Assembly: GCA_964035575.1 (NCBI GenBank)
Contig: OZ037849.1
Span: forward strand, 496,001 to 560,000
Reading direction: 5' to 3'
Length of the DNA: 64,000 nt
DNA from: Rhynchopus sp. YZ270_cl-10
Lineage: Eukaryota; Euglenozoa; Diplonemea; Diplonemida; Diplonemidae
The position numbers were made by a program, and so were the translations under genes. Of this stretch, positions 10,592-20,340 are shown in pieces. The first letter of the stretch is position 1, and every line of letters begins with the position of its first letter. Under the pieces are notes generated by a model. That model was not told the origin of the DNA. It was given only the letters and a program-made list of their open reading frames with translations, and did no database searches.

Positions 10592-10639
10592 GCCTCTGAG
10601 GACCTTTTTCGCGCGCATTTGCCAAAACTGGTGCTTTCG

Positions 10640-10770
10640 GAAGTCGGCCAACGACCTGTCAGCGACGTGTCACGACCTGTCGGTGACCTGTCGGCGACCT
10701 GTCAATATCAGGGGGTGTGTGTATAGAGTCCCTGTGTCAGCGACCTGTCAGCGACCCGTCAATATCGACC
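10640..10770. repeat. Short tandem GACCTGTCAGC repeats
   Basis: Degenerate 10-13-bp units of CGACCTGTC(A/G)GCGAC type in two clusters (about 10655-10705 and 10735-10770), separated by a non-repeated insert. A related ACTCGGCCCGACTCGG patch lies at 11020-11075. Confidence 0.6.
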
Positions 10771-11169
10771 CCTCCCGGAGCACCAAAAACGAAAGAAATT
10801 GGACGTGGGGGTCTCAAATTTTTCGGGGAAAACGGCATATTTAGCGATAAGTGTGTTCGAAACGTATAATGTGGGCAAAAAAAAATCATGATTTTCACCA
10901 CCAGACATGGACCAGGGTCGAAAAATGTCCCTGATTCCTGTGTAAAAAAACCCGTAAAAAAACCCGAATTCCAAGCCCGAAAAGTGCGATTTTCGTAACT
11001 GTTTAGCGTCAGGCCTGCCCGAGTCGGCCCGACTCCCAGATTTTCCAAAAACTCGGCCCGACTCGGGCCGACTACCATCTATGGATTTGGCATTTTTTTT
11101 CAAAACCAAGCTAGGACCCTGGCTAAAGTGTGTTAAAAAAAGAAAGACAGAAAAAGGTTGCTAAAGACG
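10771..11169. other. Spacer before copy 3
   Basis: Non-coding. It contains the ACTCGG-rich patch (11020-11075) resembling the CTCGGCACAACTCG runs in the element at 51808-52678. Confidence 0.35.
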
Positions 11170-11556
11170 TGACAAAAGTGGTATTGTTTTCATTTCTCTC
11201 TGCATGTCAAAGAGTGCAAAACTCCAAACCACCATTAAACCCTTCCTGATAGTGTATGATGTGGGCAGTGTACCAACTCCACAAAAGACGAATGGGGGTT
11301 TTTATCATTCCCTTTTCTGTAGTGCACGGGCGTGGCACGAAATACCATTCCTGTCCCTGCTGCCATCTTTTCTGTGTGCAGTGTGTCCCATCCAAAAAGT
11401 ACGATATGGGCAGCTTGAGTTCTCTTCTCTTCTCAGTTCTTCGCCAACCACTCGCAGTGTGTCCCTTCCGAAAGAGTATCGTACGGGCAACTTCAGTTCT
11501 GTTCTTATATTTTCCAACCACCCTCCACAAGAACACAGGTACTGACGGGAGGGGAG
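11170..11556 (+). promoter_or_regulatory. Upstream region of cyclase copy 3
   Basis: Matches the copy 4 upstream block almost throughout, and copy 1 apart from the extra tandem unit. It ends in the CCACAAGAACACAG leader before GGGAGGGGAG and ATG. Confidence 0.45.
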
Positions 11557-13332
11557 ATGGGGATGCAGTGTCTCAATGGCGTGCTCTCCTTGGACGGGAC
11601 ACTGAGCAGGAAAAAGAAGGAGTTGCGCACACAGTTCTTCATCTTTGGCTGTGCGGGTTGGTTGGCAACCGTATTTTCCATGGTGGTGACTTCAGCTGGA
11701 CAACTGCTATACCACATCGACTTAGCAGCGACACTGATAGTCACGCTTGGGTTCAGCATTCCGATCTGTGCAGTGCTGTGCAGGGTTCCGTTGACAACAA
11801 GGGTGGTGGTGGGCACGCTGTACTTGATCACATGTGGAATACTGATGTGGGATTTGAGTGCGCGAACAATCTTCAGACAAGCGTGGCCTCTCTTCGTACT
11901 CATCATCGACATGCTGCTTGTGATGCAGGTGCCTAAAGTGTACAGTCTCGGGCTTGTGAGCTTCATTATCATGTGGTTGTTGCTGCTTGGTGTTGAGGAG
12001 AGCTTCAGGTTTGGTCTGTTCGAACTGCCAGGGTTGCCTGAGAAGGAGGGTGAGTACGGACGGCTGTATTACTTGAAGGAGAAGTTTGTTTGTGAGACGC
12101 TGCCCTGTCCAGTGGGGTTCCCTTCGCCTCCCCTATTAACTGCAGTAACTGTGTTTGTGATTGACTTCCTCGTGACACGTGGTTTCGCACATGAGGTGCT
12201 GAAGGAGCAGGCATCAATGGAGCGGACGATCAACGCTGTGCAGGAGATTGCCTCACTCCTGGCAGGATACGACGTGGAGAAGGTGGCGGAGCTGCTGGAG
12301 GAGCATGAACATGAGCTGCCTGAGGGGATGACGGTGGCACTGCGTGCGTTGGAGAAGAACCTGCGGTCGTACAAAGCGTACCTGCCACTGACGTGTCTGC
12401 TTGTGGATGAAGACAGCGAAGTTGAGCGCACTGAACACGTCAGCACAGAAGGTACAGAACAAGATTGTGCAGAGCAAACAGCATCTTCTGAGAGTGGTTC
12501 CACAAATGGAGCCTTACCTGCTGCAAGTGCACGACACGTTGCTTTGGGGCTCACGTCTGTGAAGGCGACTCTGCTGACGGTGAACATCAAAGACACGTTG
12601 CGTCTGGTGGAGCAGGACAGTGCACACTTCTCCTCCTTCTTCACAACTCTTCTTCTGAAGACGTTGCAGGCAACAGAGTCATACCGTGGGATGGTGGACG
12701 TGTTTGTTGGTGACAGGGTGCACTGCTCGTTCAACACGTCAAGGCAGTGTGCAAACCACGCCACCTCAGCACTGCACACAGCAACGATGCTGTTGCAGGA
12801 CTCCAAGCTGTCGCAGGTGAACATCGGTGTTGCATCTGGGAAGGTGCTGCGTGGTGACATGGGGTGTGAAGTGATGCGCCGCTTCAGCATGGTGGGCACA
12901 CTTGTGCGTGACGTGCATGGGATGGAACGTGCAGGACGTATCCTTGGCTGCGACGTGCTCTGCAACCGTATGTGCTTCAGCGATGCTGAGTGCGAACACG
13001 AGATGCGCCTGATTCCGTGCAAGGTGGAAGTGTCTGCAACCTCTGACACACCTGAAGTGGTTGCCGAGCTTCTGCCTGGCAACGAAGAAGCCGAACACGA
13101 GACTGAAGAGTGGATGTACCAGATTGGGAAGAACAGTGCGTGGGAGAACTACAACACAACAGTGCGGAAGTACCTGAAAGGCGATGTGTCTGCAGCAGCG
13201 GTTGAAGAGGCTGGACAGGGTTGTCCTTGTGAACGGAGCCCTTTGAACGTGCATCCCTCGACAGTCAAGGGTGGGCTTCTGAGTGTGGCCTTGGCATGCA
13301 CGACTGCTGTGGGAAGGGACGCCTGTGAGTAG
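11557..13332 (+). CDS. Six-transmembrane pseudo-cyclase receptor, copy 3
   Basis: 591 residues. The six-span N-terminal part and linker match copies 1-2 up to about residue 275 (KNLR-YK-YLP). The competent cyclase domain is absent; an acidic linker leads to one degenerate cyclase-like domain (about 328-470). There the first metal aspartate is asparagine (TVNIKD, N343), the VKTIGD motif reads VDVFVGD, and the TVNVAAR asparagine and arginine are lost (LVRDVHG). Catalysis is therefore unlikely; a regulatory or partner role is inferred. A C-terminal helical stretch (ENYNTTVRKYLKGDVSAA) resembles the tail after many cyclase domains. It ends VGRDACE, with the stop overlapping GTGAGT. Confidence 0.82.
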   Translation: MGMQCLNGVLSLDGTLSRKKKELRTQFFIFGCAGWLATVFSMVVTSAGQLLYHIDLAATLIVTLGFSIPICAVLCRVPLTTRVVVGTLYLITCGILMWDLSARTIFRQAWPLFVLIIDMLLVMQVPKVYSLGLVSFIIMWLLLLGVEESFRFGLFELPGLPEKEGEYGRLYYLKEKFVCETLPCPVGFPSPPLLTAVTVFVIDFLVTRGFAHEVLKEQASMERTINAVQEIASLLAGYDVEKVAELLEEHEHELPEGMTVALRALEKNLRSYKAYLPLTCLLVDEDSEVERTEHVSTEGTEQDCAEQTASSESGSTNGALPAASARHVALGLTSVKATLLTVNIKDTLRLVEQDSAHFSSFFTTLLLKTLQATESYRGMVDVFVGDRVHCSFNTSRQCANHATSALHTATMLLQDSKLSQVNIGVASGKVLRGDMGCEVMRRFSMVGTLVRDVHGMERAGRILGCDVLCNRMCFSDAECEHEMRLIPCKVEVSATSDTPEVVAELLPGNEEAEHETEEWMYQIGKNSAWENYNTTVRKYLKGDVSAAAVEEAGQGCPCERSPLNVHPSTVKGGLLSVALACTTAVGRDACE

Positions 13333-13959
13333 AAGGTTTTGGGGTGGGGAAGGGAATCTGAGTGGGCAAGGCTGCGATTGTACCGTTTTATTGCGTACTG
13401 TGAGGAAGCGCTGTGGTGCCACGTCATGAGCCTCCGTTTGATGAATGTGTTCATAGCGTGTGACTGTGCTCTATTTCCATAGATGCAAGCTGTTGCACGC
13501 ACAATGTGGCATCAGGTGTGTGCACTGCTCATGAGGTCGTGGTGGGGGTGGAGAAGCGTTGCAGCAAAGGAAGTGCCTTTTCTTTGTGCTTTCATCTGGG
13601 GCTGGCATCGTACGTGGGTCAGTGGGAGGTGGCTGCATCAGCAACTTCTCTTTACTTGGTGTGTTGTGCAATGTTTTGTATCTGGCCTTCAAAGAGTTTT
13701 TTACATTTGCTGACCTAAATAGTTACTTAATAGTTTATATTTTAGCCTGGTGCGGAGTCGTGGCGGCTATCTGATGATTTTCCTTTATCACTTTTTGTGA
13801 TTGGGGATGGGTTGTGCAAGCAAAGTAAGGCTGTGGAGTTTTTTTATTTGTTTACACACACCCAGCCCCCCTTTTTCACACGCTTGAACAATCACACAAC
13901 TAAGTCGTAACTCATTTTTGTTATTTAGAAGTGTGTTCAGAAAAAGGTTGCTAAAGACG
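13333..13959. other. Spacer between copies 3 and 4
   Basis: It holds one GTGCTTTCATC...GGCTGGCATCGTAC dispersed block (about 13585-13655). No gene recognised. Confidence 0.4.
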
Positions 13960-14344
13960 TGACAAAAGTGGTTTTCATTTCTATCTGCATGTCAAAGAGT
14001 GCAAAACTCCAAACCAGCCCATTAAACCCTTCCTGATCGTGTATGATGTGGGCAGTGTACCAACTCCACAAAAGACGAATGGGGGTTTTTATCATTCCCT
14101 GTTCTGTAGTGCACGGGCGTGGCACGAAACACCATTCCTGTCCCTGCTGCCATCTTTTCTGTGTGCAGTGTGTCCCCTCCAAAAAGTACGATATGGGCAG
14201 CTTGAGTTCTCTTCTCTTCTCAGTTCTTCGCCAACCACTCGCAGTGTGTCCCCTCCAAAAGAGTATCGTACGGGCAACTTCAGTTCTGTTCTTATATTTT
14301 CCAACCACCCCTCCACAAGAACACAGGTACTGACGGGAGGGGAG
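13960..14344 (+). promoter_or_regulatory. Upstream region of cyclase copy 4
   Basis: Same block as upstream of copies 1 and 3. By chance it is open in frame with the gene from 14039, but the conserved start of the family is the ATG at 14345, so the upstream part is treated as leader. Confidence 0.45.
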
Positions 14345-16138
14345 ATGGGGATGCAGTGTCTCAATGGCGTGCTCTCCTTGGACGGGACACTGAGCAGGAA
14401 AAAGAAGGAGCTGCGCACACAGTTCTTCATCTTTGGCTGTGTGGGATGGGTGGCAAACCTCCTTGGTGTGGCAGGGACTTTCTATTCGCAGCTACGACAC
14501 CCCATCAACTTAGTAGCGACACTGATAGTCTCGCTTGGGTTCAGCATTCCGATCTGTGCAGTGCTGTGCAGGGTTCCGTTGACAACAAGGGTGGTGGTGG
14601 ACACGTTGTACATGATCACATGTGGAATGCTGATGTGGGATTTGAGTGGACGAACAATCTTCAGGGAACCGTGGCCCATCCTCGTGATCATCATCGACAT
14701 GCTGCTTGTGATGCAGGTGCCCGCACGGTACAGTCTCGGGCTTGTGGGTTTCATTATCATGTGGTTGTTGCTGCTTGGTGTTGAGGAGAGCTTCAGGTTT
14801 GGTCTGTTCGAACTGCCAGGGTTGCCTGAGAAGGAGGGTGAGTTCGGACGGCTGTATTACTTGAAGGAGAAGTTTGACTGTGAGACACCACCCTGTCCAG
14901 TGGAGTTCCCTTCGTATAGTCTATTAATTGCAATGGCTGTGTTTGTGATTGACTTCATCGTGACACGTGGTTTCGCACATGAGGTGCTGAAGGAGCAAGC
15001 ATCAATGGAGCGGACGATCAACGCTGTGCAGGAGATTGCCTCACTCCTGGCAAGGTACGACGTGGAGAAGGTGGCGGAGCTGCTGGAGGAGCATGAACAT
15101 GAGCTGCCTGAGGGGATGACGGTGGCACTGCGTGCGTTGGAGAAGAACCTGCGGAGGTACAAAGCGTACCTGCCACAGACGTGTCTGCTTGGGGGTAAAG
15201 GCAGCAAAGTTGAGTGCACTGAACACGTCAGTTCAGAAGGTACAGAACATGATTGTGTAGAGCAAACAGCATCTTTTGAGAGTGGTTCCACAAATGGAAC
15301 CTTACCTGCTGCAAGTGCACGACACGTTGCTTTGGGGCTCACGTCTGTGGAGGCGACTCTGCTGACGGTGAACATCAAAGACACGTTGCGTCTGGTGGAG
15401 CAGGACAGTGCACACTTCTCCTCCTTCTTCACAACTCTTCTTCTGAAGACGTTGCAGGCAACAGAGTCATACCGTGGGATGGTGGACGTGTTTGTTGGTG
15501 ACAGGGTGCACTGCTCGTTCAACACGTCAAGGCAGTGTGCAAACCACGCCACCTCAGCACTGCACACAGCAACGATGCTGTTGCAGGACTCCAAGCTGTC
15601 GCAGGTGAACATCGGTGTTGCATCTGGGAAGGTGCTGCGTGGTGACATGGGGTGTGAAGTGATGCGCCGCTTCAGCATGGTGGGCACACTTGTGCGTGAC
15701 GTGCATGGGATGGAACGTGCAGGACGTGTCCTTGGCTGCGACGTGCTCTGCAACCGTATGTGCTTCAGCGATGCTGAGTGCGAACACGAGATGCGCCTGA
15801 TTCCGTGCAAGGTGGAAGTGTCTGCAACCTCTGACACACCTGAAGTGGTTGCCGAGCTTCTGCCTGGCAACGAAGAAGCCGAACACGAGACTGAAGAGTG
15901 GATGTACCAGATTGGGAAGAACGGTGAGTGGGAGAACTACAACACAGCAGTGCGGAAGTACCTGAAAGGCGATGTGTCTGCAGCAGCGGTTGAAGAGGCT
16001 GGACAGGGTTGTCCTTGTGAACGGAGCCCTTTGAACGTGCATCCCTCGACAGTCAAGGGTGGGCTTCTGAGTGTGGCCTTGGCATGCACGACTGCTGTGG
16101 GAGGGAACAGAGTGTCGCTTTGCAACCTTTACAGGTGA
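14345..16138 (+). CDS. Six-transmembrane pseudo-cyclase receptor, copy 4
   Basis: 597 residues, same plan as copy 3: six spans, linker, degenerate cyclase domain without the first metal aspartate or the catalytic Asn/Arg, and a helical tail. The cytosolic half is almost identical to copies 3 and 5. The first span differs clearly (GWVANLLGVAGTFYSQLRH versus GWLATVFSMVVTSAGQLLY in copy 3). The frame ends LCNLYR with the stop inside CAGGTGAGT, a textbook 5' splice site, so the true C terminus may lie in a downstream exon. Confidence 0.82.
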   Translation: MGMQCLNGVLSLDGTLSRKKKELRTQFFIFGCVGWVANLLGVAGTFYSQLRHPINLVATLIVSLGFSIPICAVLCRVPLTTRVVVDTLYMITCGMLMWDLSGRTIFREPWPILVIIIDMLLVMQVPARYSLGLVGFIIMWLLLLGVEESFRFGLFELPGLPEKEGEFGRLYYLKEKFDCETPPCPVEFPSYSLLIAMAVFVIDFIVTRGFAHEVLKEQASMERTINAVQEIASLLARYDVEKVAELLEEHEHELPEGMTVALRALEKNLRRYKAYLPQTCLLGGKGSKVECTEHVSSEGTEHDCVEQTASFESGSTNGTLPAASARHVALGLTSVEATLLTVNIKDTLRLVEQDSAHFSSFFTTLLLKTLQATESYRGMVDVFVGDRVHCSFNTSRQCANHATSALHTATMLLQDSKLSQVNIGVASGKVLRGDMGCEVMRRFSMVGTLVRDVHGMERAGRVLGCDVLCNRMCFSDAECEHEMRLIPCKVEVSATSDTPEVVAELLPGNEEAEHETEEWMYQIGKNGEWENYNTAVRKYLKGDVSAAAVEEAGQGCPCERSPLNVHPSTVKGGLLSVALACTTAVGGNRVSLCNLYR

Positions 16139-17569
16139 GTGTGAGGACACGTTGTCAGATTCTAAACTTGGGTGGCTCTTTCGCTATTTTTTCTTTTCTT
16201 TTTTTTTGGGTGGTGTCATTTTTATAATTTGTAAAACCCCCTCCCGCATGCAGTTTGCAACCATTTTTAGCAAATTGTCGACGCAAATCATTTCGTTGCA
16301 AATTTCAGATGGGTGGGACTTGTGACGCTATTATTTGCTTTGGAATTGGCTCGTAAGACAAGACTCGAATTCCACTAAAGATGTCCGACTTTCTTTGTGA
16401 TCTCTTTTCTACATTTGTCGAAAGTCGCCAAAAAAATTCCTGGCGTTCACTTTTTTTTTGTTTGTTCAGCGCAAGGTGGGCCGCCAGTTGTGCACTGCTC
16501 CCGTTCACTTACGGCACGGATAAGCCACTAAGAGTCTTTTCAAATCTCGTGTTGATGGTCGCAGGGCATTGTGCCTTTTTCCGGGGCCGGCATCAGTCGT
16601 AAGGACAGAAGCAAGACAACAAGCGAGGGGGAGGGAAGTGGACTCACTTGGTTCGGCACCTTGTGGTGTGGGCTTCTGTTGGGCACATCGCCACTACACT
16701 GCACCAAGGTGTCTACATGGATACCACCCTGTGGCCGTCCGAACCTTTTGATACAAGATGTGCGCGAGCCCAGGGTGGGCCCGTTCGTCTTTCAAGGTTC
16801 CTTCTTCGGCCACTTGGTGTTGGTGTTGGTGTTGGGTGGTCTGTTGAAGACACCCGACTTGATTTGGGGACAGGAAGGGGATGAGACGAGGTGCGTCAGT
16901 TGTTGGCAATGGTGCCTTGGGGTGATGCTGGGGAAGCAAAGCAACTGTGTTGCAGGGTGAGGGGGGCAGGGGACCAAACTTGGTTTGGCACCTTGGCGGT
17001 TTTGTGCTGTTCTGTTGAGCAGAGGGGGAAGGGTCTTGCCGCTGTGCACAACACTCCAGGGTTGGCAGGTTTACGGCAGGCCTTTGAGTCACATTTGTTT
17101 TTTATTTTTATTTTGACGCACACTACTTTGTGAGCGGAAAGTGGCACGTCCTCCACTCACCCAACCGTGCTCCACAACACCACCCTACAAGGTGAGAGAT
17201 AGTGCGTAGAACGTCAACGTATCAAACAACTACAAGAAGGGGTGAGGGAACAACAAGTGACACTTTTTGTTTTGTTTTGAACGTTGGTTCATCCACAGCA
17301 CTGCAGTAGGGTTCAGTGGGTGAAGGCTGAGGGCGGGGGGGTACAATGTGGATGTGCCGAAGGTGGAACAAGGTGCGTTCGTTCCTCCACAGCACCACCA
17401 TGCTGTGATGCACTTGAAGCAAGACATCTCAGATGCCTGATCGTATTTGGATACCCACACAGCGTGTCTTTCAGCCACTCGTAAACCATGAGGATCAGAA
17501 GGCTGACACATCCATTTGTCTTGCAGAGGAAGAGGCCCTTCAAAGGGAAATACTTCTTATCCAACCACT
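16139..17569. other. Spacer between copies 4 and 5
   Basis: No gene recognised. A GGTTCGGCACCTTG-type stretch at about 16650 recurs as GGTTTGGCACCTTG near 16980, so part of the spacer is an old tandem duplication. The last kilobase is richer in G+C and has several short open frames without recognisable domains. Confidence 0.3.
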
Positions 17570-17605
17570 CCTCCACAAGAACACAGGTACCTGACGGGAG
17601 GGGAG
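17570..17605 (+). promoter_or_regulatory. Short conserved leader of cyclase copy 5
   Basis: Only the last roughly 50 bases (CCACTCCTCCACAAGAACAC, an AGGTACCTGACGGG stretch and GGGGAG) match the other copies. The longer upstream block is replaced by unrelated sequence, so copy 5 may be regulated differently. Confidence 0.45.
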
Positions 17606-19399
17606 ATGGGGATGCAGTGTCTCAATGGCGTGCTCTCCTTGGACGGGACACTGAGCACCAAAAAGAAGGAGCTGCGCACACAGTTCTTCATCTTTGGCTG
17701 TGTGGGATGGTGGGCAAACCTCCTTGGTGGGGCAGGGACTTTCTATTCGCAGCTGCGACACCCCATCAACTTAGCAGGGACAGTGGTGGTCTCGCTTGGG
17801 TTCAGTATTGCGGTCTGTGCAGTGCTGTGCAGGGTTCCGTTGTCAACAAGGGTGGTGGTGGGCACGCTGTACATGATCACATGTGGAATGCTGATGTGGG
17901 ATTTGAGTGGACGAACAATCTCCAGACAAGCGTGGCCTCTCCTCGTGCTCATCATCGACATGCTGCTTGTGATGCAGGTGCCCGCACGGTACAGTCTCGG
18001 GCTTGTGGGTTTCATTATCATGTGGTTGGTGGTGCTTAGTGTTGAGGAGAGCTTCAGGTTTGGTCTGTTCGAGATGCCCGGGTCGGCGCCACAGGAGGGT
18101 GAGTTCGGACGGCTGTATTACTTGAAGGGGAAGTTTGACTGTGAGACACCACCCTGTCCAGCAGAGTTCCCTTCGTATAGTGTATTGGTTGCAATGGCTG
18201 TGTTTGTGATTGACTTCATCGTGACACGTGGTTTCGCACGACAAGTGCTGAAGGAGCAGGCATCAATGGAACGGACGATCAACGCTGTGCAGGAGATTGC
18301 CTCGCTCCTGGCAAGGTACGACGTGGAGAAGGTGGCGGAGCTGCTGGAGGAGCATGAACATGAGCTGCCTGAGGGGATGACGGTGGCACTGCGTGCGTTG
18401 GAGAAGAACCTGCGGTCGTACAAAGCGTACCTGCCACAGACGTGTCTGCTTGTGGATGAAGACAGCGAAGTTGAGTGCACTGAACACGTCAGTTCAGAAG
18501 GTACTGAACAAGATTGTGCAGAGCAAACAGCATCTTTTGAGAGTGGTTCCACAAATGGAAGCTTACCTGCTGTTAGTGTGAGACACGTTGCTTTGGGGCT
18601 CACGTCTGTGGAGGCGACTCTGCTGACGGTGAACATCAAAGACACGTTGCGTCTGGTGGAGCAGGACAGTGCACACTTCTCCTCCTTCTTCACAACTCTT
18701 CTTCTGAAGACGTTGCAAGCAACAGAGTCATACCGTGGGATGGTGGACGTGTTTGTTGGTGACAGGGTGCACTGCTCGTTCAGCACGTCAAGGCAGTGTG
18801 CAAACCACGCCACCTCAGCACTGCACACAGCAACGATGCTGTTGAGGGGGTTGAAACTGTCGCAGGTGAACATCGGTGTTGCGACTGGGAAGGTGCTGCG
18901 TGGTGACATGGGGTGTGAAGTGATGCGCCGCTTCAGCATGGTGGGCACACTTGTGCGTGACGTGCATGGGATGGAACGTGCAGGACGTATCCTTGGCTGC
19001 GACGTGCTCTGCAACCGTATGTGCTTCAGCGATGCTGAGTGCGAACACGAGATGCGCCTGATTCCGTGCAAGGTGGAAGTGTCTGCAACCTCTGACACAC
19101 CTGAAGTGGTTGCCGAGCTTCTGCTTGACAGCGGGCGCTCCGCCAGCCCGACTGAAGAGTGGATGTGCCAGATTGGGAAGAACGGTGAGTGGGATCAGTA
19201 CAACACAACAGTGCGGAAGTACCTGAAAGGCGATGTGTCTGCAGCAGCGGTTGAAGAGGCTGGACAGGGTTGTCCTTGTGAACGGAGCCCTTTGAACGTG
19301 CATCCCTCGACAGTCAAGGGTGGGCTTCTGAGTGTGGCCTTGGCATGCACGACTGCTGTGGGAGGGAACAGAGTGTCGCTTTGCAACCTTTACAGGTGA
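17606..19399 (+). CDS. Six-transmembrane pseudo-cyclase receptor, copy 5
   Basis: 597 residues, same plan as copies 3 and 4. Differences cluster in spans 1-2 (GWWANLLGGAGTFYSQLRH), the loop after span 5 (EMPGSAPQEGE) and a segment near the C terminus (LLDSGRSASPTEEW in place of LPGNEEAEHETEEW). The metal-binding and transition-state residues of an active class III domain are absent. It ends LCNLYR with the TGA inside CAGGTGAGT (19396-19401), followed by a TCTAAC branch-site-like motif, again consistent with an unseen 3' exon. Confidence 0.82.
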   Translation: MGMQCLNGVLSLDGTLSTKKKELRTQFFIFGCVGWWANLLGGAGTFYSQLRHPINLAGTVVVSLGFSIAVCAVLCRVPLSTRVVVGTLYMITCGMLMWDLSGRTISRQAWPLLVLIIDMLLVMQVPARYSLGLVGFIIMWLVVLSVEESFRFGLFEMPGSAPQEGEFGRLYYLKGKFDCETPPCPAEFPSYSVLVAMAVFVIDFIVTRGFARQVLKEQASMERTINAVQEIASLLARYDVEKVAELLEEHEHELPEGMTVALRALEKNLRSYKAYLPQTCLLVDEDSEVECTEHVSSEGTEQDCAEQTASFESGSTNGSLPAVSVRHVALGLTSVEATLLTVNIKDTLRLVEQDSAHFSSFFTTLLLKTLQATESYRGMVDVFVGDRVHCSFSTSRQCANHATSALHTATMLLRGLKLSQVNIGVATGKVLRGDMGCEVMRRFSMVGTLVRDVHGMERAGRILGCDVLCNRMCFSDAECEHEMRLIPCKVEVSATSDTPEVVAELLLDSGRSASPTEEWMCQIGKNGEWDQYNTTVRKYLKGDVSAAAVEEAGQGCPCERSPLNVHPSTVKGGLLSVALACTTAVGGNRVSLCNLYR

Positions 19400-19438
19400 G
19401 TGTTAGGACACGTTATCTAACTTACTGGGGGGGGGGGG

Positions 19439-20158
19439 CAGTGTTGGCAGAGTACGTGTACGTTGTACTTTTTGTACTTTGTACTTTTGTACTTTTTGAT
19501 TCTCCGATATGGGGTTCGTCACTTGTGCACGTCGGCACAATATGGGACCTGTGAACATTCACCGCGCCACCTCGCTGTACAAAAAACTGAGGGCGAACAG
19601 GGAGGAGTGCTGGTGAGGGAGAATCCGGAGGGGGAGAACGAACCACCGACAAAGCGGAGTAAGAAGACTGATGACGCGCCCGTAAGCGAGATTGACTTTA
19701 CTACCATTCTGTGAACCCCATAATCCCATCCCTTTTCCCCCTCCCAACTGTTCGAGGTGTAGTCATCTACCCCCTACTGTATCTCGACTTTGTTGGACCA
19801 CACGTGATCACACGTGACCGACAGGAAACACCATCACCCATTGCTTCTTGACTCCGAGGCGTCGCTGTTCGAGAACCAGGTGCCGCTGTCTGTGAACCTG
19901 CGAAGCACGCGCACATTCTTGAAGCCGTTCATAGCTCTGTACACCCTCCTATTTGTACTTTTTGAGCATTTTCCGTACTATACTGCCCTCAAACCTTTTT
20001 TTTTGCCCCCACACTGGTACACCACTTGCACATACCCGGCCACAAACCCAGATGTACTTTTTGTGTATTTTTTGTACTTTTTACGTACTTTTTGTACTAT
20101 TGTACTATTGTACTTTTTACGTACTTTTTAAAATTGGACACGTACTCTGCCAACACTG
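19439..20158. mobile_element. 720-bp hAT-like TIR element in a poly-G site
   Basis: Perfect 21-bp inverted ends (19439-19459 and 20138-20158; CAGTGTTGGCAGAGTACGTG...). It sits between a 12-G run on the left and C plus a long G run on the right, compatible with an 8-bp G-rich target duplication. CAGTG ends are typical of hAT elements. Subterminal TGTACTTTTT repeats occur near both ends. The interior has short open stretches (19500-19714, including a basic PPTKRSKK motif, and 19814-19950) that I do not recognise; they could be transposase debris or captured host sequence. Confidence 0.65.
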
Positions 20159-20160
20159 CG

Positions 20161-20183
20161 GGGGGGGGGGGGGGGGGGGGGGG
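20161..20183. repeat. Poly-G tract
   Basis: At least 20 consecutive G residues. G or C tracts of this kind mark the outer ends of several elements in the window (31530, 41650, 54785). Confidence 0.9.
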
Positions 20184-20340
20184 TTACACGACGTTGAAGT
20201 AAATGACTTTACTTGTGGTTTTACATGTAATTTTACTTGTGAAAATAGTTTACTTGTGGCACAAGTAATTACTTGTGATCACAAGTAACTTTTACTTGTG
20301 CACAAGTAACTTTTTACTTGTGCACAAGTAAAAATCACCT
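20184..20340. repeat. ACAAGTAA-rich terminal repeat, left copy
   Basis: It begins TACACGACGTTGAAGTAA and continues with palindromic TTACTTGTGCACAAGTAA-type units. The same roughly 150-base sequence recurs inverted at 23370-23518, so the two look like terminal inverted repeats of a unit 20184-23518. A diverged relative of the end lies at 35066-35120. Confidence 0.68.

Noticed and set aside
14039-14344. N-terminal extension of cyclase copy 4
   Set aside because: The extension is open only in this copy; the matching upstream sequence of copies 1-3 is interrupted in frame with their ATG.
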